Position numbers and translations under genes: made by a program. A DNA stretch of 64,000 nt from NCBI GenBank assembly GCA_034401135.1, contig JAWZSP010000008.1:2356001-2420000 (forward strand). The letters are read 5' to 3'. Position 1 is the stretch's first letter, and each line of letters begins with the position of its first letter. Source of the DNA: Volutella citrinella. Lineage: Eukaryota > Ascomycota > Sordariomycetes > Hypocreales > Nectriaceae. Below, piece after piece: positions 43,621 through 54,884 of this stretch. The notes under the pieces were generated by a model, which worked only from the letters and a program-made list of their open reading frames with translations, made no database searches and had not been told where the DNA came from.

Positions 43621-44576
43621 CTAACTCAAGAACAACTTCAGCCGGGCCATGTACTTGTCCCGCTGATCAACATGTGTCATATGGGCGGCATTCTCAATGG
43701 TTGTGAACTCAACAGTCTTGATATGGTCCAGAAACGGCTTCACGGCCAACTCTTGCGCCTCATCCTGGTCTCCATTGACTACCAGAGTCGGCACGGCGAT
43801 CTTGGGGAGCTCAGACACAATGGTCCAGGTCCGGAGCGATCCCGTGGTGGTGAACTCGCTTGGGCCATTCCTTTTTTTGTTAGCAACTCGCCTTTCGGGT
43901 ATTCCCTTGCCTCTTACATTGTTTCGTAGGTGGTCGAGTCGGCTGCGAACCATTCAAGCACCGCCGTCACCTCGGGAGCCGGCCAGGGGCGCGCCAAGCT
44001 GAGATGACGCTTGTAAAACATTTCCGTGGCGGCCTCATACTCTGGACTGGCAAAGTCGCCTGCCTTTTCACACTTGTCGATGACCGCTTGAACGTCCTCG
44101 GGGAGCTTCCTCTTGAGCTCCCCGACGCAGGTAACCCAGTCCTCCATTGATGCCGGGGCGTTTGAGATGATCAGGCGACGGAGATTCGAGGCAGCCGGAG
44201 ACACAGCCCACTCTGCCGCCAGCATGCCGCCCCAGGAGTGGCCGTACAGATCAATAGGGCGGTCTGCCAGGCCGAGATGGCCAAGGAGGTTGTCCAGCTC
44301 GTCCTTGAAGAGCTGGGTCGACCAGAACGCAGTGTCGCCCTTTCTGTCTGGCAGATGGGTGGACTTGCCGTTGCCAATCTGGTCGTAGAAAACCAGAGGC
44401 ATGGACAGATCCGTCAAGGGGAGCAAGTAGTCATGGCACGCGCCCGGGCCTCCGTGGAGGACTACCAAGGGTACTTGGGGGCCATGGATATCTCCAAACG
44501 TCTTGTACCAGGTCTGGCAGGGCTCGGGCACGTCCGGTACCTTGAAAACCGCCACGCCTTCCGATGGCTGAGACAT
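43621..44576 (-). CDS. Proline iminopeptidase-like alpha/beta hydrolase (S33), 302 aa
   Basis: Serine peptidase of family S33 that removes N-terminal proline from short peptides; related enzymes also hydrolyse other amide substrates. Exon 1 is 43918-44576 (MSQPSEG) and exon 2 is 43621-43870; the intron ends at a TTGCTAAC-AAAAAAAG site and joins YETM to NGPSEF. The oxyanion motif HGGPG is at residues 41-45. The nucleophile is Ser114 in GHSWGG. The acid Asp lies in VVNGDQDE and the His in NAAHMTH near the end. The helical cap between the two halves is present. An in-frame ATG at 44666 would add a hydrophobic 30-residue leader, so a secreted form is possible, but the shorter start matches family length. 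Confidence 0.88.
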
Positions 44577-44981
44577 CTCGATGGACAGAGCAGGAGGCAG
44601 GGTGCTGATGAACTGAACGAGCAAGAGGTGGGAGTGAATGGGGTTGAATGCAATACATAAGCGCATGCGGGGGTATGTGGATTACTTGTCTACCCTGCCT
44701 GATCCAATCACTGGAGTGGTGCGCTCGGCCATGAACCGGCCGTTCTCATGCAGTCAGCGGGGAGACGCAGCAAAGTAGCAACGTTGTACTCCCTACCGTC
44801 AGCCCAATCCCTGCCGGCGGTCTGGTGCGATTTTAGAGCGAGCATTAACGCCTGCAACTAATCGGATATAAAACAAGGCCACCAGGAGATTACTCCAGAG
44901 GAAATATTTCTCATTGAGAAAGCACCTTGAATTGCTTCAACCTGTGATCCGTAATCGTACAACCGTTCCAGGCACCAGCAT
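44577..44981. other. Intergenic region
   Basis: Promoter of the iminopeptidase gene and 3' flank of the F-box gene. No gene seen. Confidence 0.5.
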
Positions 44982-46760
44982 TCACTCGTCGGTGAACGAT
45001 GGCCCATTCTTCGCAAGGGAACGGATTCTTCTATACTCGGCCTTACTGCTCCAATATCCCTTCTTCTTATTCTTCAACGCATTTTCCAATGCCGGCGAAG
45101 TTACTTTGAAAACTCCGTTGAGCGCCTCCGTGTCCCTATCCGAGACTTGGCACACAAAGGAGATGTGGTTGTGCCACGCCCACTTGACCTGCGGCGTTTC
45201 GGTCCACTCGCGGCGGTATTGAAAGTCACCGAGGGGGGGTGAACCGGAAAACACTTTGAGTCTCATGATTTGAGGTAGGGACTTGCTCCTTCTGCTCTGT
45301 AGATACTTGAAAACGGTCTCGACTCCCGACAAGGTGACGAATGGCCTGGTAGCCGAATCAGGCGTCATTTGACCCTGGGCAAACCATATTATCAGATTTC
45401 GCAGCCTCGGGAACCCTGCTAGGGCGTCTAGAACATCATAAGGCCAGTCGCCATTCCTGTCGACGTCAAGCGCAATGTCTTCCAGCGCTGGGCAGCCGTC
45501 CCGGATCTTGAGGAGAGTTGCAGCGCTCACGGCGGCATCTGCCCACCCTTCAGCCTCATCCTGGTGAATCTCGAGACTTTTCAGGCGCCGTCCGTGCCTG
45601 AGTAGTGCATCTAGCCCTATAGCAGCCATGTTCGGGACTGTCAGTCGTTGCAGAGCGACGGGGACCGCTTCGTAGAAGAGCTGCATGTACGTAGGATCCG
45701 CCTTGGGAGCAAAAGACACCCGCTCCAGCGACACCAGCTTTGGCGCAATCTTTAATGCCAAGTCCGAGTGCATGGTGCGGAACCTCTTCAGCCGAGACCA
45801 GTCAAACCGTTCGGCCCAGTAGTCCACCTCGCGCCCTGTCCCGGGATATCCCTCATGGCGCTGCTCCCAAACTGGTGTTGACAGGCGCTTGTTGAAGCCG
45901 AATGGGTACTCTAGCAGGTCAAGCTCTTCCAGAACAGGGAGCCAGTCGTCGTCGGTGAATCCGAGTCCGCAATATTGCGTCGAGTCACCTGGTCGATTGT
46001 GGAATCTCAACTCGGAGTGCTGGACGTCGAACCGCAGACGGCGGATAGAGGGCCGCGAAACGAGGACAGCCTTGACGGATTTCATAAACGGGACGCAACT
46101 TTCGACCCCGGAGTAGCTCCAGCAAACGGTGAGCGAGTGCAGGCCGATGCAATCTTGGAGCGCATAGATGCTCTCGGTTAACAGGGGCAGATTGCCGTTG
46201 TCAACTCCCATGGGATTCGGCGACACTATCGTGGCGTGAACCTGCACTCCTGGGAGTTCCCGAAGCATAGCAAGAATCTTTGCAGGTAGTCCCCAGTTGG
46301 TGAGGGCATCCTCGCGCCACGAAAAGGCAACGAGATGTGTCGCTTTGGGAACATACTTGCAGATGATATCAAGGATTCGAGCATCCTGTCCCAAGCCAGT
46401 GAATTGGAACTTCCTGACGGCCGGTAGCAATCCAGTCCTCCACATCCAATGGAATCTATCCTCCGCTTCTGGCAGTGGCTGTTCCAAGTCGAATGAGACC
46501 AGCCTGTGCTGACTACATCGCGCAGCATGGTGGTAGCGTTTGCTGACCTGCGCAAGTGCCTCAAGCGAGCCGGGGCTGGTGTCGGCGAGCAGATCAGTCA
46601 CCAGCCGAATCAGAGCAGAGCTGAGACAGTCCAGAGACTGTCGACCAGAATATTCCACCTGCGGAGCCTGATCGATGAGAATGCGGGAATTTGATCTAGC
46701 TCGCTGGGGTACGTCAGCTGATTCTGCAACGTTGCTCTGCAGGGGTTCAGGAGTGGCCAT
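44982..46760 (-). CDS. F-box/LRR-like protein, 592 aa
   Basis: Single-exon gene. The N-terminal 30 residues are polar. A degenerate F-box-like helix set follows at about 40-80 (LDCLSSALIRLVTDLLADTSPGSLEALAQVSKRYHHAA). The long remainder has the irregular leucine-rich pattern of fungal F-box proteins: FQFTGLGQDARILDIICKYV, IRRLRFDVQHSELRF, LEELDLLEYP, LKSLEIHQDEAEGW, LEDIALDVD and LRNLIIWFAQ, each about 25-40 residues apart. No catalytic motif. Probable SCF adaptor with a solenoid substrate-binding region. Such genes are expanded and fast-evolving in filamentous fungi. The target is unknown. Confidence 0.72.
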   Translation of the reverse strand: MATPEPLQSNVAESADVPQRARSNSRILIDQAPQVEYSGRQSLDCLSSALIRLVTDLLADTSPGSLEALAQVSKRYHHAARCSQHRLVSFDLEQPLPEAEDRFHWMWRTGLLPAVRKFQFTGLGQDARILDIICKYVPKATHLVAFSWREDALTNWGLPAKILAMLRELPGVQVHATIVSPNPMGVDNGNLPLLTESIYALQDCIGLHSLTVCWSYSGVESCVPFMKSVKAVLVSRPSIRRLRFDVQHSELRFHNRPGDSTQYCGLGFTDDDWLPVLEELDLLEYPFGFNKRLSTPVWEQRHEGYPGTGREVDYWAERFDWSRLKRFRTMHSDLALKIAPKLVSLERVSFAPKADPTYMQLFYEAVPVALQRLTVPNMAAIGLDALLRHGRRLKSLEIHQDEAEGWADAAVSAATLLKIRDGCPALEDIALDVDRNGDWPYDVLDALAGFPRLRNLIIWFAQGQMTPDSATRPFVTLSGVETVFKYLQSRRSKSLPQIMRLKVFSGSPPLGDFQYRREWTETPQVKWAWHNHISFVCQVSDRDTEALNGVFKVTSPALENALKNKKKGYWSSKAEYRRIRSLAKNGPSFTDE

Positions 46761-47040
46761 GAGATAAGCGGTGGACTGTGATGGTAAAAGTCGATAAGAA
46801 AGCTAGCGCGGGGAGATTTGAAGATGCAATACAAAAGACCATTTTCTTGATTAGAGTAGATGGCGGTCAAAGCTGTTCAGAAGCGACATGTGACAACCTG
46901 AACCCATGTAATTACGGCGCTAGCTACCCTGGCCTCGGGCAATTCCAGATGCAGGCGGATGGCGTGAGCAAAAGTGCCATGACACTGCGAGAGCAGATGT
47001 CATCGACGCAGTCTCAGGAACTTCAGTCTTGGACGGGACT

Positions 47041-47586
47041 TTAGTCTTGCTGCCCAGGCCGGAACTTGCAATAGACCAAGAGGTCCAGCATCTTGCCGTT
47101 CTTCTCCACCGCCAGCCGCTGCCTCGACTCCAGGACGAAGCCGCTCCTCTCCAGCACGCGGGCGCTCGCGGCGTTACTCGAGAAGACGCCCGCCTCGAGG
47201 CGCACAATCTTGCCAAAGTTGGCAAACGCCCAGTCGGAAAAGGCCTCGACGGCCTCGGTCGCGATGCCCCGCCCCCAGTACTCCTCGCCCAGCCAGTAGC
47301 CAATCTCCATGGTGCGGTGGTTGACGTCGGCGCGGGGCTTGAGCCCGATGCCGCCGATGAAGCCCGAGTCGTCGGGGCGGCAAATGGCGAAGTCGTGGAG
47401 CGGCGAGCTGAGGGTCGACAGCCAGCGGTTGGCGTCGTCTATCGTGTACGGGCTCGGGAAGCCGTTGGTCATGAACTGCGCGATGCGCAGGTTGTCTGCG
47501 GCCTTGGCCATGTCCGGCGCATCCGCTGGGTCCTGGCTGCGGATTAGGCAGCGGTCCAGCCGAAGAATGGGCGTGGGTAGAGTCAT
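47041..47586 (-). CDS. GNAT N-acetyltransferase (RimJ/RimL type), 181 aa
   Basis: Acetyl-CoA-dependent acetyltransferase. Single exon from ATG 47586. The first strand TPILRLDRCLIRSQDPADAP is typical of the RimJ/RimL group, whose bacterial members acetylate ribosomal protein N-termini. The core strands are DFAICRPDDSGFIGGIGLKP and HRTMEIGYWLGEEYWGRGIATEAV, where GRGIA is the acetyl-CoA pyrophosphate-binding loop. The C-terminal part FSSNAASARVLERSGFV is the usual motif B. Fungal members of this group are also called small-molecule acetyltransferases; the substrate cannot be told from sequence. Confidence 0.9.
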   Translation of the reverse strand: MTLPTPILRLDRCLIRSQDPADAPDMAKAADNLRIAQFMTNGFPSPYTIDDANRWLSTLSSPLHDFAICRPDDSGFIGGIGLKPRADVNHRTMEIGYWLGEEYWGRGIATEAVEAFSDWAFANFGKIVRLEAGVFSSNAASARVLERSGFVLESRQRLAVEKNGKMLDLLVYCKFRPGQQD

Positions 47587-47960
47587 TGCGTCGTTTTCCC
47601 TTCAGACAAGAAGATAAATTTTGCAGGAAGAGGCACAGGATGATGTGATGTGACGAGCGGGGCTGTGCATCCGTAATCATTAAGGTGACTCACCGCCGGG
47701 TAATAAGATCCGATACGCTTTAGATAGTGCGTACAAAATCAAGATTAACCTTGGTTCACAGCAATGCTCTTCTCATGCTGGTCGGATTTCCGTCCATTGT
47801 AGCCGTCGGAATTTTCTCAGTCGATGGCTCAACAGAATCATGGTTGTCTTCTAGACAAGTCGTGAGACCAATCACAACCAGTCATGAAACCTTGAACAGT
47901 GACAGATTAAACAAACCCGGGGCCAGGTTTGAAAATTTAAACTGGGAAACCTCCATCGTC
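47587..47960. other. Intergenic region
   Basis: Promoter of the GNAT gene and 3' flank of the 2EXR gene. No gene seen. Confidence 0.5.
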
Positions 47961-49169
47961 TTAGAATTCTGGGAAGGCTTCCTCCTGGTAATAGGCACCG
48001 TAAATATCGTAGGCCCTGTAATGCCCCATCAGATCCGGGGGCCGTTCGAACCTTTTTCGATCTAACAAGACAATCATGTCAACAAATCCATGGCTGTCGA
48101 TGAGTTCAGGATATTGTTTCTGAAGCGGCTCCACCAGTGGCCTGGAACACATGCTGCATATCCCGCCCCGGGCAACCTTGAGATACCATTCTCCCGGTGC
48201 GTCGAGGCTGCCAAGGTCCTCGCGGTGAACCAAGTTGAAATCTGCCTGGCAAGTACCCTGTGGGAGGTTGGCCATGCGATGTAGTATTGTTGCGTATATG
48301 GAAAGGAGGGTTTCAGTGTTGATAGAGAAGGGGTGGTTCGACTCTGGGCGCCGGATTCGTCGCCCAGGCTGATGGTTCCACCACATGAGTTTCTCCAGCT
48401 CCTCAAACCCATCTGCTTCCAGGTCCTCGGGAACATTCGTCAAACTCAGTCTGGAACCAAAGAGGCAGCTCTCTATTCCCTGTAGGCGCGCGGCAACATA
48501 ACCGTACTGATTTGGTGTCTTCACTTTTCCAATGGGCTGTATCGATTCCACTTGGGGTTGACTCGGATCACCACCCAGTACAAATACAAGACACGGCCTT
48601 CCAGTCTGCTGGTCCCGAAACAGATTTGCGCTCATGGTGCTTCGAGCAAACATGGGGTGAAATTGGGGATGGCCATTGTCAACTTCTGGCGTCGCTTGGG
48701 CTGGGATTATCTGGTCCGTCTTGACGATGGCTCGGCGTCTCAGGACAACCTGGCGACTCAGGCGGCAGACTGACAACAGCACCAGGGACGCATTGTAGCC
48801 AATGTCGTTTAGGGGCTCCGACTCGTCGCCACAAGCCCACTCCATGGCTTGCTCGTAGTGGTCCATCTGCGTATGCGCAACGAGCTTTTTGAATGGCACG
48901 TCATCTGAAAACGGGTAGCCTTCAAGCGTCGGGGTGATTCCTGGAGGTATTTGGTAGGGAATCAGGCCAGGTGGGTAGTTTTCACCAATTTCTGGTATGT
49001 CGACGACGGGAGCCAGAAGCGCAACATCAGGCCCGGGCCATTCAGCCCACAGGCAGCTTGAGCCCTGCAGCGACATGTCCCAGATGAGAATCTGAAGTTC
49101 CAGAGGGAGATGCAGAAACCGGGGGAAGGTCATGGTGGTCTTGGGATGAGTGTCTTGTTGAGCAGCCAT
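47961..49169 (-). CDS. 2EXR-domain protein, 402 aa
   Basis: Single-exon gene of the fungal 2EXR family, named for conserved EXR motifs and common in large, variable numbers in Pezizomycotina. The signature is near the N-terminus: TFPRFLHLPLELQILIWDMSL, which resembles an F-box helix. It continues with SLVLLSVCRLSRQVVLRR, the second family block. The rest includes FRDQQTGRPCLVFVLGGD and a C-terminal CSMC motif (GGICSMCSRPL) that could bind metal with other residues. No membrane segment. Function unknown; 2EXR proteins are suspected adaptor or F-box-like proteins. Confidence 0.8.
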   Translation of the reverse strand: MAAQQDTHPKTTMTFPRFLHLPLELQILIWDMSLQGSSCLWAEWPGPDVALLAPVVDIPEIGENYPPGLIPYQIPPGITPTLEGYPFSDDVPFKKLVAHTQMDHYEQAMEWACGDESEPLNDIGYNASLVLLSVCRLSRQVVLRRRAIVKTDQIIPAQATPEVDNGHPQFHPMFARSTMSANLFRDQQTGRPCLVFVLGGDPSQPQVESIQPIGKVKTPNQYGYVAARLQGIESCLFGSRLSLTNVPEDLEADGFEELEKLMWWNHQPGRRIRRPESNHPFSINTETLLSIYATILHRMANLPQGTCQADFNLVHREDLGSLDAPGEWYLKVARGGICSMCSRPLVEPLQKQYPELIDSHGFVDMIVLLDRKRFERPPDLMGHYRAYDIYGAYYQEEAFPEF

Positions 49170-49646
49170 GGTGGGTGTTCTGGCCCAAGTTTTGATATAC
49201 GTGATGACTAGAAAAAGATAAAAGACCTTTATGTGATGCCATCAACTTGAACTCTTGCGTTCAGATAGTGACTCAATATTGCGCACGAGTAATTAGGCGG
49301 AGCGAGAATTGTATCGCTCGCAGGAGGGTGCTCTGTTGCTCAAAGTGATGGTCACGTGACTTGGAGATATTGCAGGGAGTCACCAGGCACAAAGACCAAG
49401 GGGGAAAGTAAACCCGTGATGGGGCGAGCCCGAAAGCAAATAATTCCTCCTTCTTACGCATTAACTTGAGAAGGTTGCTCGGTAATTGAAGCCAGTAGCC
49501 CGTGGCACAGAAGAGTTGGTGGCCCCAGACTAGGCGGGAAAGGCCGGGCTGCCTCAAGCCCTAAAACTCTCCTTCGCCTGCCATATTAGGGCCCTGTTTT
49601 ACTGGACATTCGTACCAGACAGCTTCATCCAAACACTGCTCACGCA
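49170..49646. other. Divergent promoter region
   Basis: Between the 2EXR gene (minus) and the SRPBCC gene (plus). No coding signal. Confidence 0.5.
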
Positions 49647-50258
49647 ATGGAGTCCATCCCGTCCAACCAGGCGCCCACAACGGCCAACTCCATCGCCACG
49701 CCCTCCCAGGGCCACGGCTCCTTCTCCTTCATCTGCTCCACCCACATCGACGCCCCGCCGCTGCGATGCCTCGACCTGTGCCTGGACCCGTCGAGCTATC
49801 CGCGCTGGAACAAGTTCACACCAGACACCACCATTGAGCACGACGACGCCGCCAGCGACAAGATTGCCCTCATCGCAGACCCCGAGCTGCGCCAGCTCGC
49901 CGAGAAGCCCTCGCACTTGTACCCGGGCGCGCGGTTTCAACTCCAGGCCATCATGGAGGTGGGCAAGGAGCCGCGGCCGGTCCCGTGCGAGGTCACCCTG
50001 CTGGAGCGGGTCGAGCGCGACGGCCGCGCCGGCTACCGCGTCGCCTGGCGCTTTCTGGGGCCAGGTTTCTACGTCCTGCGCTCCGAGCGCGTGCAGGAGT
50101 TCATTGAGGGCGAGGGCGGCCGCGGCACCGACTACTACTGCTGGGAGACGTTTGGTGGCCTGCTTGCCGGCATAGTCCGCTACATGAACGGCGCAAAGGT
50201 CGAGGATGGGTTCGGACGCTGGATGTACGGGCTGAAGGAGGAGGCGGAGAAGCTATGA
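49647..50258 (+). CDS. SRPBCC (START/polyketide-cyclase-like) superfamily protein, 203 aa
   Basis: Single-exon small protein with the helix-grip pattern of the SRPBCC superfamily: first strand GSFSFICSTHIDAPPLRCLDLCLDPSSYPRWNKF, a helix followed by strands, VTLLERVERDGRAGYRVAWRFL, then ERVQEFIEG and the long C-terminal helix FGGLLAGIVRYMNGAKVEDGF that closes the ligand pocket. Related fungal proteins are usually annotated as coenzyme Q-binding or cyclase/dehydrase proteins. The ligand is unknown and no catalytic residue can be assigned. Convergent with the Old Yellow Enzyme gene, whose stop lies 117 bp away. Confidence 0.75.
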   Translation: MESIPSNQAPTTANSIATPSQGHGSFSFICSTHIDAPPLRCLDLCLDPSSYPRWNKFTPDTTIEHDDAASDKIALIADPELRQLAEKPSHLYPGARFQLQAIMEVGKEPRPVPCEVTLLERVERDGRAGYRVAWRFLGPGFYVLRSERVQEFIEGEGGRGTDYYCWETFGGLLAGIVRYMNGAKVEDGFGRWMYGLKEEAEKL

Positions 50259-50375
50259 GGGTACTGACATTAAGATCTAGTGAATACAGGTCTGCTATAT
50301 ACCAGATGGCTAATAGTGGATAAACGCTAATGAACAAAAAAGGCTGCCAGTCAGATTTGAGACATGTGTGAGCCC

Positions 50376-51712
50376 TCAGGCCCCCATCTTCTGAATCCTC
50401 TTGGCGTAATATGTCTGTCAAGCCTGTTAGCCCTGTTCTTGCTCCCGGAGATGTCGCATCACTTACCCCTTCAGCGCCCGCGCCCACAGCCTTGACCCCG
50501 ATGTCCATATACCACGGTACAGGGATCGGCTTGGTGAGGACGTGCGCATTCGCATCCTCCACAGACGGGTTCAGCACGATGTTCTTGGGCAGCGACGGCT
50601 CCAGAATGGCCGGCCGACCGAGTCCCACCAAGTCGCAGCCGCCCTCTGCCACGGCCGCCTCCATGCCGTCCCGCGTGCGGAAGCCGCCCGTCACCATGAG
50701 CGGCACGTCGGGGATGTCGGAGCGGATCAGCCTCGCAAACTCGAGGAAGAAGGCCTCGCGGGCCTTTGACCGCGCTGACTTCTCCGTCACCTCCGCCGCC
50801 GTTAACATCTTGGGGTCCTCGTACGTGCCGCCGCTGACCTCGACAAAGTCGACGCCCGCCGCCGTGATGGCCTGGAGCTGCTCGCGAAAGTCGCTCATGT
50901 CCGACGCCGACTGGAAGTCGGTCGAGTTGAGCTTGATGCCGACGCAGAAGCCGCTCGGCACGGCGGCGCGCACGGCGTGGATGATGTCGACGACAAGCTT
51001 GGCCCGCGCGAGGGCCGAGCCGCCGTAGCTGTCGGTGCGCTGGTTGACCGTAGGGGACAGGAACTGCGAGAGCAGATACCCGTGCGCTCCGTGGATCTGG
51101 ACGCCTGCGAAGCCTGCGTTGGCCGCGAGTCGCGCCGTGTCCGCAAAGTCTTGGACGATGCCCTCAATCTCGGCGACGCTCAGCGCACGGGGCTTGCCGA
51201 ACACAATGTTCCGGAGCACCGTGGGCACGATCCCGTCTCCAAAGTTGAGCGGCACGGGGCTCGGCGCAACCGCCTTTGTGAAGATGCTCTTGTCGCCAGC
51301 TCCGAGCGGCGACTGTCGGCCGGGGTGGTTGATCTGAACGATGGCCTTGGTCCCGTTTCTGCTGCAGGCCTTGGCCCAAGCTTCCCACGCCTTGACGACC
51401 TTGACGTCTTCTTTCCGGTTCGCAGTGTACGCGATGTCGCCTTTGGACCCGAGAAAGGTGGGCGTGACCTGGACGTTTCCTAACCACCTCGCTGTCAGCT
51501 CGAGTTGAGCGCCTCATGACATTGAGCCCCTTACCTGTGATGACCATGCCCCAACCGCCTTCTGCCCACGCATTATATGTCGAAATGCATTGCCGGCTCG
51601 CGGGTTGATGGTCGCTCGTTGCGAATTCCTCGGCCAGAGCAGCTTTGGCGAGACGATTGGGCAGCGTGAGGCCGCATTTCAATGTTAGGGGCTGGCCAAT
51701 CTTGAGATCCAT
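50376..51712 (-). CDS. NADH:flavin oxidoreductase, Old Yellow Enzyme family, 409 aa
   Basis: FMN-dependent TIM-barrel oxidoreductase that reduces activated C=C bonds using NAD(P)H. Exons are 51535-51712, 50467-51479 and 50376-50414 (the last encodes TYYAKRIQKMGA and the stop); phases sum to 410 codons. Intron 1 joins MVITG to NVQVTP. Family motifs in order: LPNRLAKAALAEEFA near the start, AIVQINHPGRQSP, the FMN/substrate motif VQIHGAHGYLLSQFLSPTVNQRTDSYGG, VDFVEVSGGTYEDPKM, and the FMN phosphate site VTGGFRTRDGMEAAVAEGGCDLVGLGRPAI. No Fe-S or C-terminal dehydrogenase domain follows, so it belongs to the single-domain class. The substrate is unknown. Confidence 0.92.
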
Positions 51713-52556
51713 GGTTCGTTGATAATGCGCTGTTCAGAATATTGCTCTAACACTAACAAGGCGTTTCGAACTAATTTCCGTGGCCGAGTGCATGTTTTAT
51801 ATGAATAAATTTCGTCTTTCCTATCCTTAGCCTATTCGGCCAGTCGATAGTGTCGTTTGATTTTACGCCTATTACTTAAAACACTCCGGCTCACGGGCCA
51901 CACCACCAAACTCCGCTCCAACTCCGCCAGCTCCAGCGGCGCCCGGTTGCGCCGGCGGGGCGATTGTGACGCCGCCACGCCCCGAGCTGAAGGCCAAAAT
52001 GGGGCGGTCGGTGACTTTGAGCAAGATCGGGCGCTAGAAGAGCCTGGAAACTGGCCCTGTTTCGAATGCGGCCTGTCGGAGTAGATTGCGTTTTATTTCG
52101 CCCGACGGCCTCCCGCGCACTGTAATTGTCTACTATCAGTTGGGCTGTTAAGGGTGGAGAGCGGTGATTAGTTGCGGCTCGGTGCGGAGTGGCGCCAGGC
52201 AGACTCCTTCTCCTAGGCTGCGGGTTGGTTGATAAAAACACTGCAGGTCAACACATGGCACCGAGGCCTACGCAATCACAGGGGCCAAGGACCGAGGACC
52301 AGTAAAGAGAGCTCTCATTTTGCCTACTGGTTCGTCTTGCAGTAATCAAGCAGCCAAAGGTACCAGGGACTCAAAGCACCCCGCCCGAATCCATCTATTG
52401 CAAGTCCGCCCACTCCAGGTGAATCATCCCTCGATCCATCTCCTCCTCAGACCATTCATCCGTGTTGATTTATATTTTCTGGCCTGGTGGGCCGTTTCGG
52501 TATGCTGGGGGAATCGTCATCACGCCCAACCTTTCCATAGGTTTCGTCTGGTATGA
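51713..52556. other. Intergenic region
   Basis: Upstream region of the OYE gene. A Pro/Arg-coding GC-rich patch around 51900-52000 has open frames but no recognisable protein. The right end may hold a short last exon of the neighbouring F-box gene (stop near 52456). Confidence 0.5.
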
Positions 52557-54884
52557 TTAGCTGGGGTATCCGACAAAGTATTTGTTGATCAAACTCACTT
52601 GGATGAGGAAAAACCCAACAATGATGGAGTCAGACGTAGCCACCGTGACGTATGGTCTCCTCTCATACTGGACAGGGACGGCGTTGAAAGCCATTTGTCT
52701 CCCACGGTTGGTTTTAATCTGAACAAGAGATGAGCTGCGACTTCTCACAAGCTTCGCATCAGACAGGGGTGCTCACCTTCAAGCCAGCAGCAATAGCTGT
52801 GTCTTGGATCCAGCAGATCTGAACCCCGTCGATCAACTCGCCTCCCGGGCCATCGATCTTCATCGTCATTTTGCCCATTTTGCGCAATCTATCTCGTATC
52901 TCTTCTTCATCGTCGTCCTCCACCTTCACCTCTGGGGCGAGATATCCGATGTGCTTGTTTTTCGACTCGTCGACATATCCAAACTCAATTCCGGTGACTG
53001 AGCCCGACCCCCAGGCGGACTGGTACATGTGAACAGTAATCTGGGTAAGCTGGCACAGATCTTGACCATATTCGCCTCCAAACATGATCATTGAAAAAGC
53101 CAATGCTGGCTGGGTCGGTTCCACAACTGGGAGGTCTTCGTGTGCCGCGCGGAGCAGGGCATGCGCAGGCGGCGTATCGGGGTACCAGCTGCAGTTGTTC
53201 TGCCAAAGTATCCCGTGGTCGACGCGGTTGGACAGAGAAACGTCCCTGCCGAAAGAAATCATCTTGAGAGCCTTCAAAGAGTCAGTTGGTGGTCTTCAAA
53301 AGTCCAGGAAGCGAAAGAGACGTGGCACTTACATCAAATTCAGCCATGAGAATGAAGATCTGCTGATCTGGACCTTGCAGGTTCCACCTAGGAAGGCCAT
53401 TGGGGTCGCCCACCCATTCAGACTCGTTCCCTTGGTCGTCAACAACGGCAATGGCCCTGAATCCATAAGGTTCCAAGGCAAGCCGGAAACCCGAGATGCC
53501 AAACCTCTGACGCTCCTGTCCACGGCCCGGGAAGCATACTCGTGTCTCCGTGCTTGGGCGAAGAATGCCCAGAGAAAAGGTATCTTTAGCTTCCATATCG
53601 CTTCTGTCCAGCGTAGTACCAAACCGAAGGCCGCAGATGAAAGGATCCCCGTTGACGTCCGAAAAGGACACCCAGATGTTGGTAATGCCAATTTCGTAGG
53701 GCAAAACCCGGACCTGGCGGCGCAGGGGCCGACATCCCACGGTGAAGTCGCCCGTCTCAGCGCTTGTACGGCACCTGGCAACATGCCAACGCCAGGTATC
53801 GGTTCCACCATTGAAATAAGGTGTAGAGAGCTCGTGCCCGTGGAGGCGACCGACGGTGGCAACTTGATCCAGCAGGTGCTTCATATTTAGTGCCAGCTTC
53901 CAGACACGCTGCCGATTGTCCAAGCCCAGGTCCTCGGTTTCGGCCTGTCGCAAGCCAGCGTACAACGCCCTCCAGGACTTGGGCGGCATGCGGGAGGTCT
54001 CGAAGACGCAATGGAATTCGTGATCTGGGCTGAACCTGGAGGCCCAGAAGGCTTCTCCAAGAGACTCGTTGGCGAAGACGGGGGATGCCATGCGGAGCGA
54101 GGCGACATCACCGGTAGGGAGGTGAACCAGGATCTCCTGCAAGAGCTCTCGGGGCCAACGATTAAACCCATCTTTCTCGGTTTTGAAACCTCCGCTTATC
54201 AACGGGAGGCTCTCGTTGGACTCGGCTCCGCGTTTGAGAAGGTCCTTGATAACTGGGACTTCAAAAGGGTTTCCGACCGGAGTGCGCCAGTAAATCTCAA
54301 GCCGTGGGGTCAGAAGCAAGGAGGCCTTGGGTCCCACTAGGTGAGCCTTTGGTATCCAGCCCTCGTAGTTGTGGCCCCAGTCGAGGACGCCGTCAAAATC
54401 GACTCGCATGGAGAAGCAGAGTTTGAAGAGATGCTCGAGCACCAGCTGTCTGGGGCTGATGGCGGTTGCCAGAAGGTCCCAGCAAGCGTCATGAAACGGA
54501 AATCCAAAGTATCTGTGGAGTTGTCGGTCTCTCTGAACTCTCGGGGTCGGGAATCCTATCTCGTCCGGGAAGGGCTCCATGGTCCCGATGGTGAGCTCCA
54601 CAACAATGGAGTCCTCGAAGGGGACGCCTGCATCGCCTAACCGCTGGTCGGGGTCCTTTGGGGCACGCAATAGGCCATTGCTGATCGTGCCGAGCCCCGT
54701 GAGTTTGACGTCGTGGATGTCTTGGTATCGAGCGTAGACTAGGCGGGCAGCGGTCAGCACAGATCCGGCTGGCGGGCGAATGTGGGCAGATGGGAGGCTC
54801 ACTGGCCCGAACCGAGTCCCTCCATTCTTCACCGGGCTCATGCACGCGAAAGTTATCGCCACATAAGGCGCACGCTTTGCTCAT
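52557..54884 (-). CDS. F-box protein with N-terminal CxxC motif, about 714 aa
   Basis: Four exons: 54803-54884, 53333-54738, 52777-53271 and 52557-52718, in consistent phase (715 codons). The protein begins MSKACALCGDNFRVHEPGEEW, a CxxC motif that may form part of a zinc site. The F-box lies near the middle: FNRWPRELLQEILVHLPTGDVASLRMASPVFAN. The C-terminal region has beta-rich blocks (HELSTPYFNGGTDTW, FRAIAVVDDQGNESEWVGDP, MTMKIDGPGGELIDGVQICW). Probably an SCF substrate adaptor. The last exon may be spliced further through a GTGAGT donor after GFFLIQ to a downstream stop near 52456, so the C-terminus is uncertain. The frameshifted F-box gene at 59690 has the same layout (CxxC start, then F-box). 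Confidence 0.78.

Noticed and set aside
51891..52241. 116-codon minus-strand ORF
   Set aside because: Arg/Pro/Ser-rich translation of a GC-rich patch with no motif and no clear splice partners.
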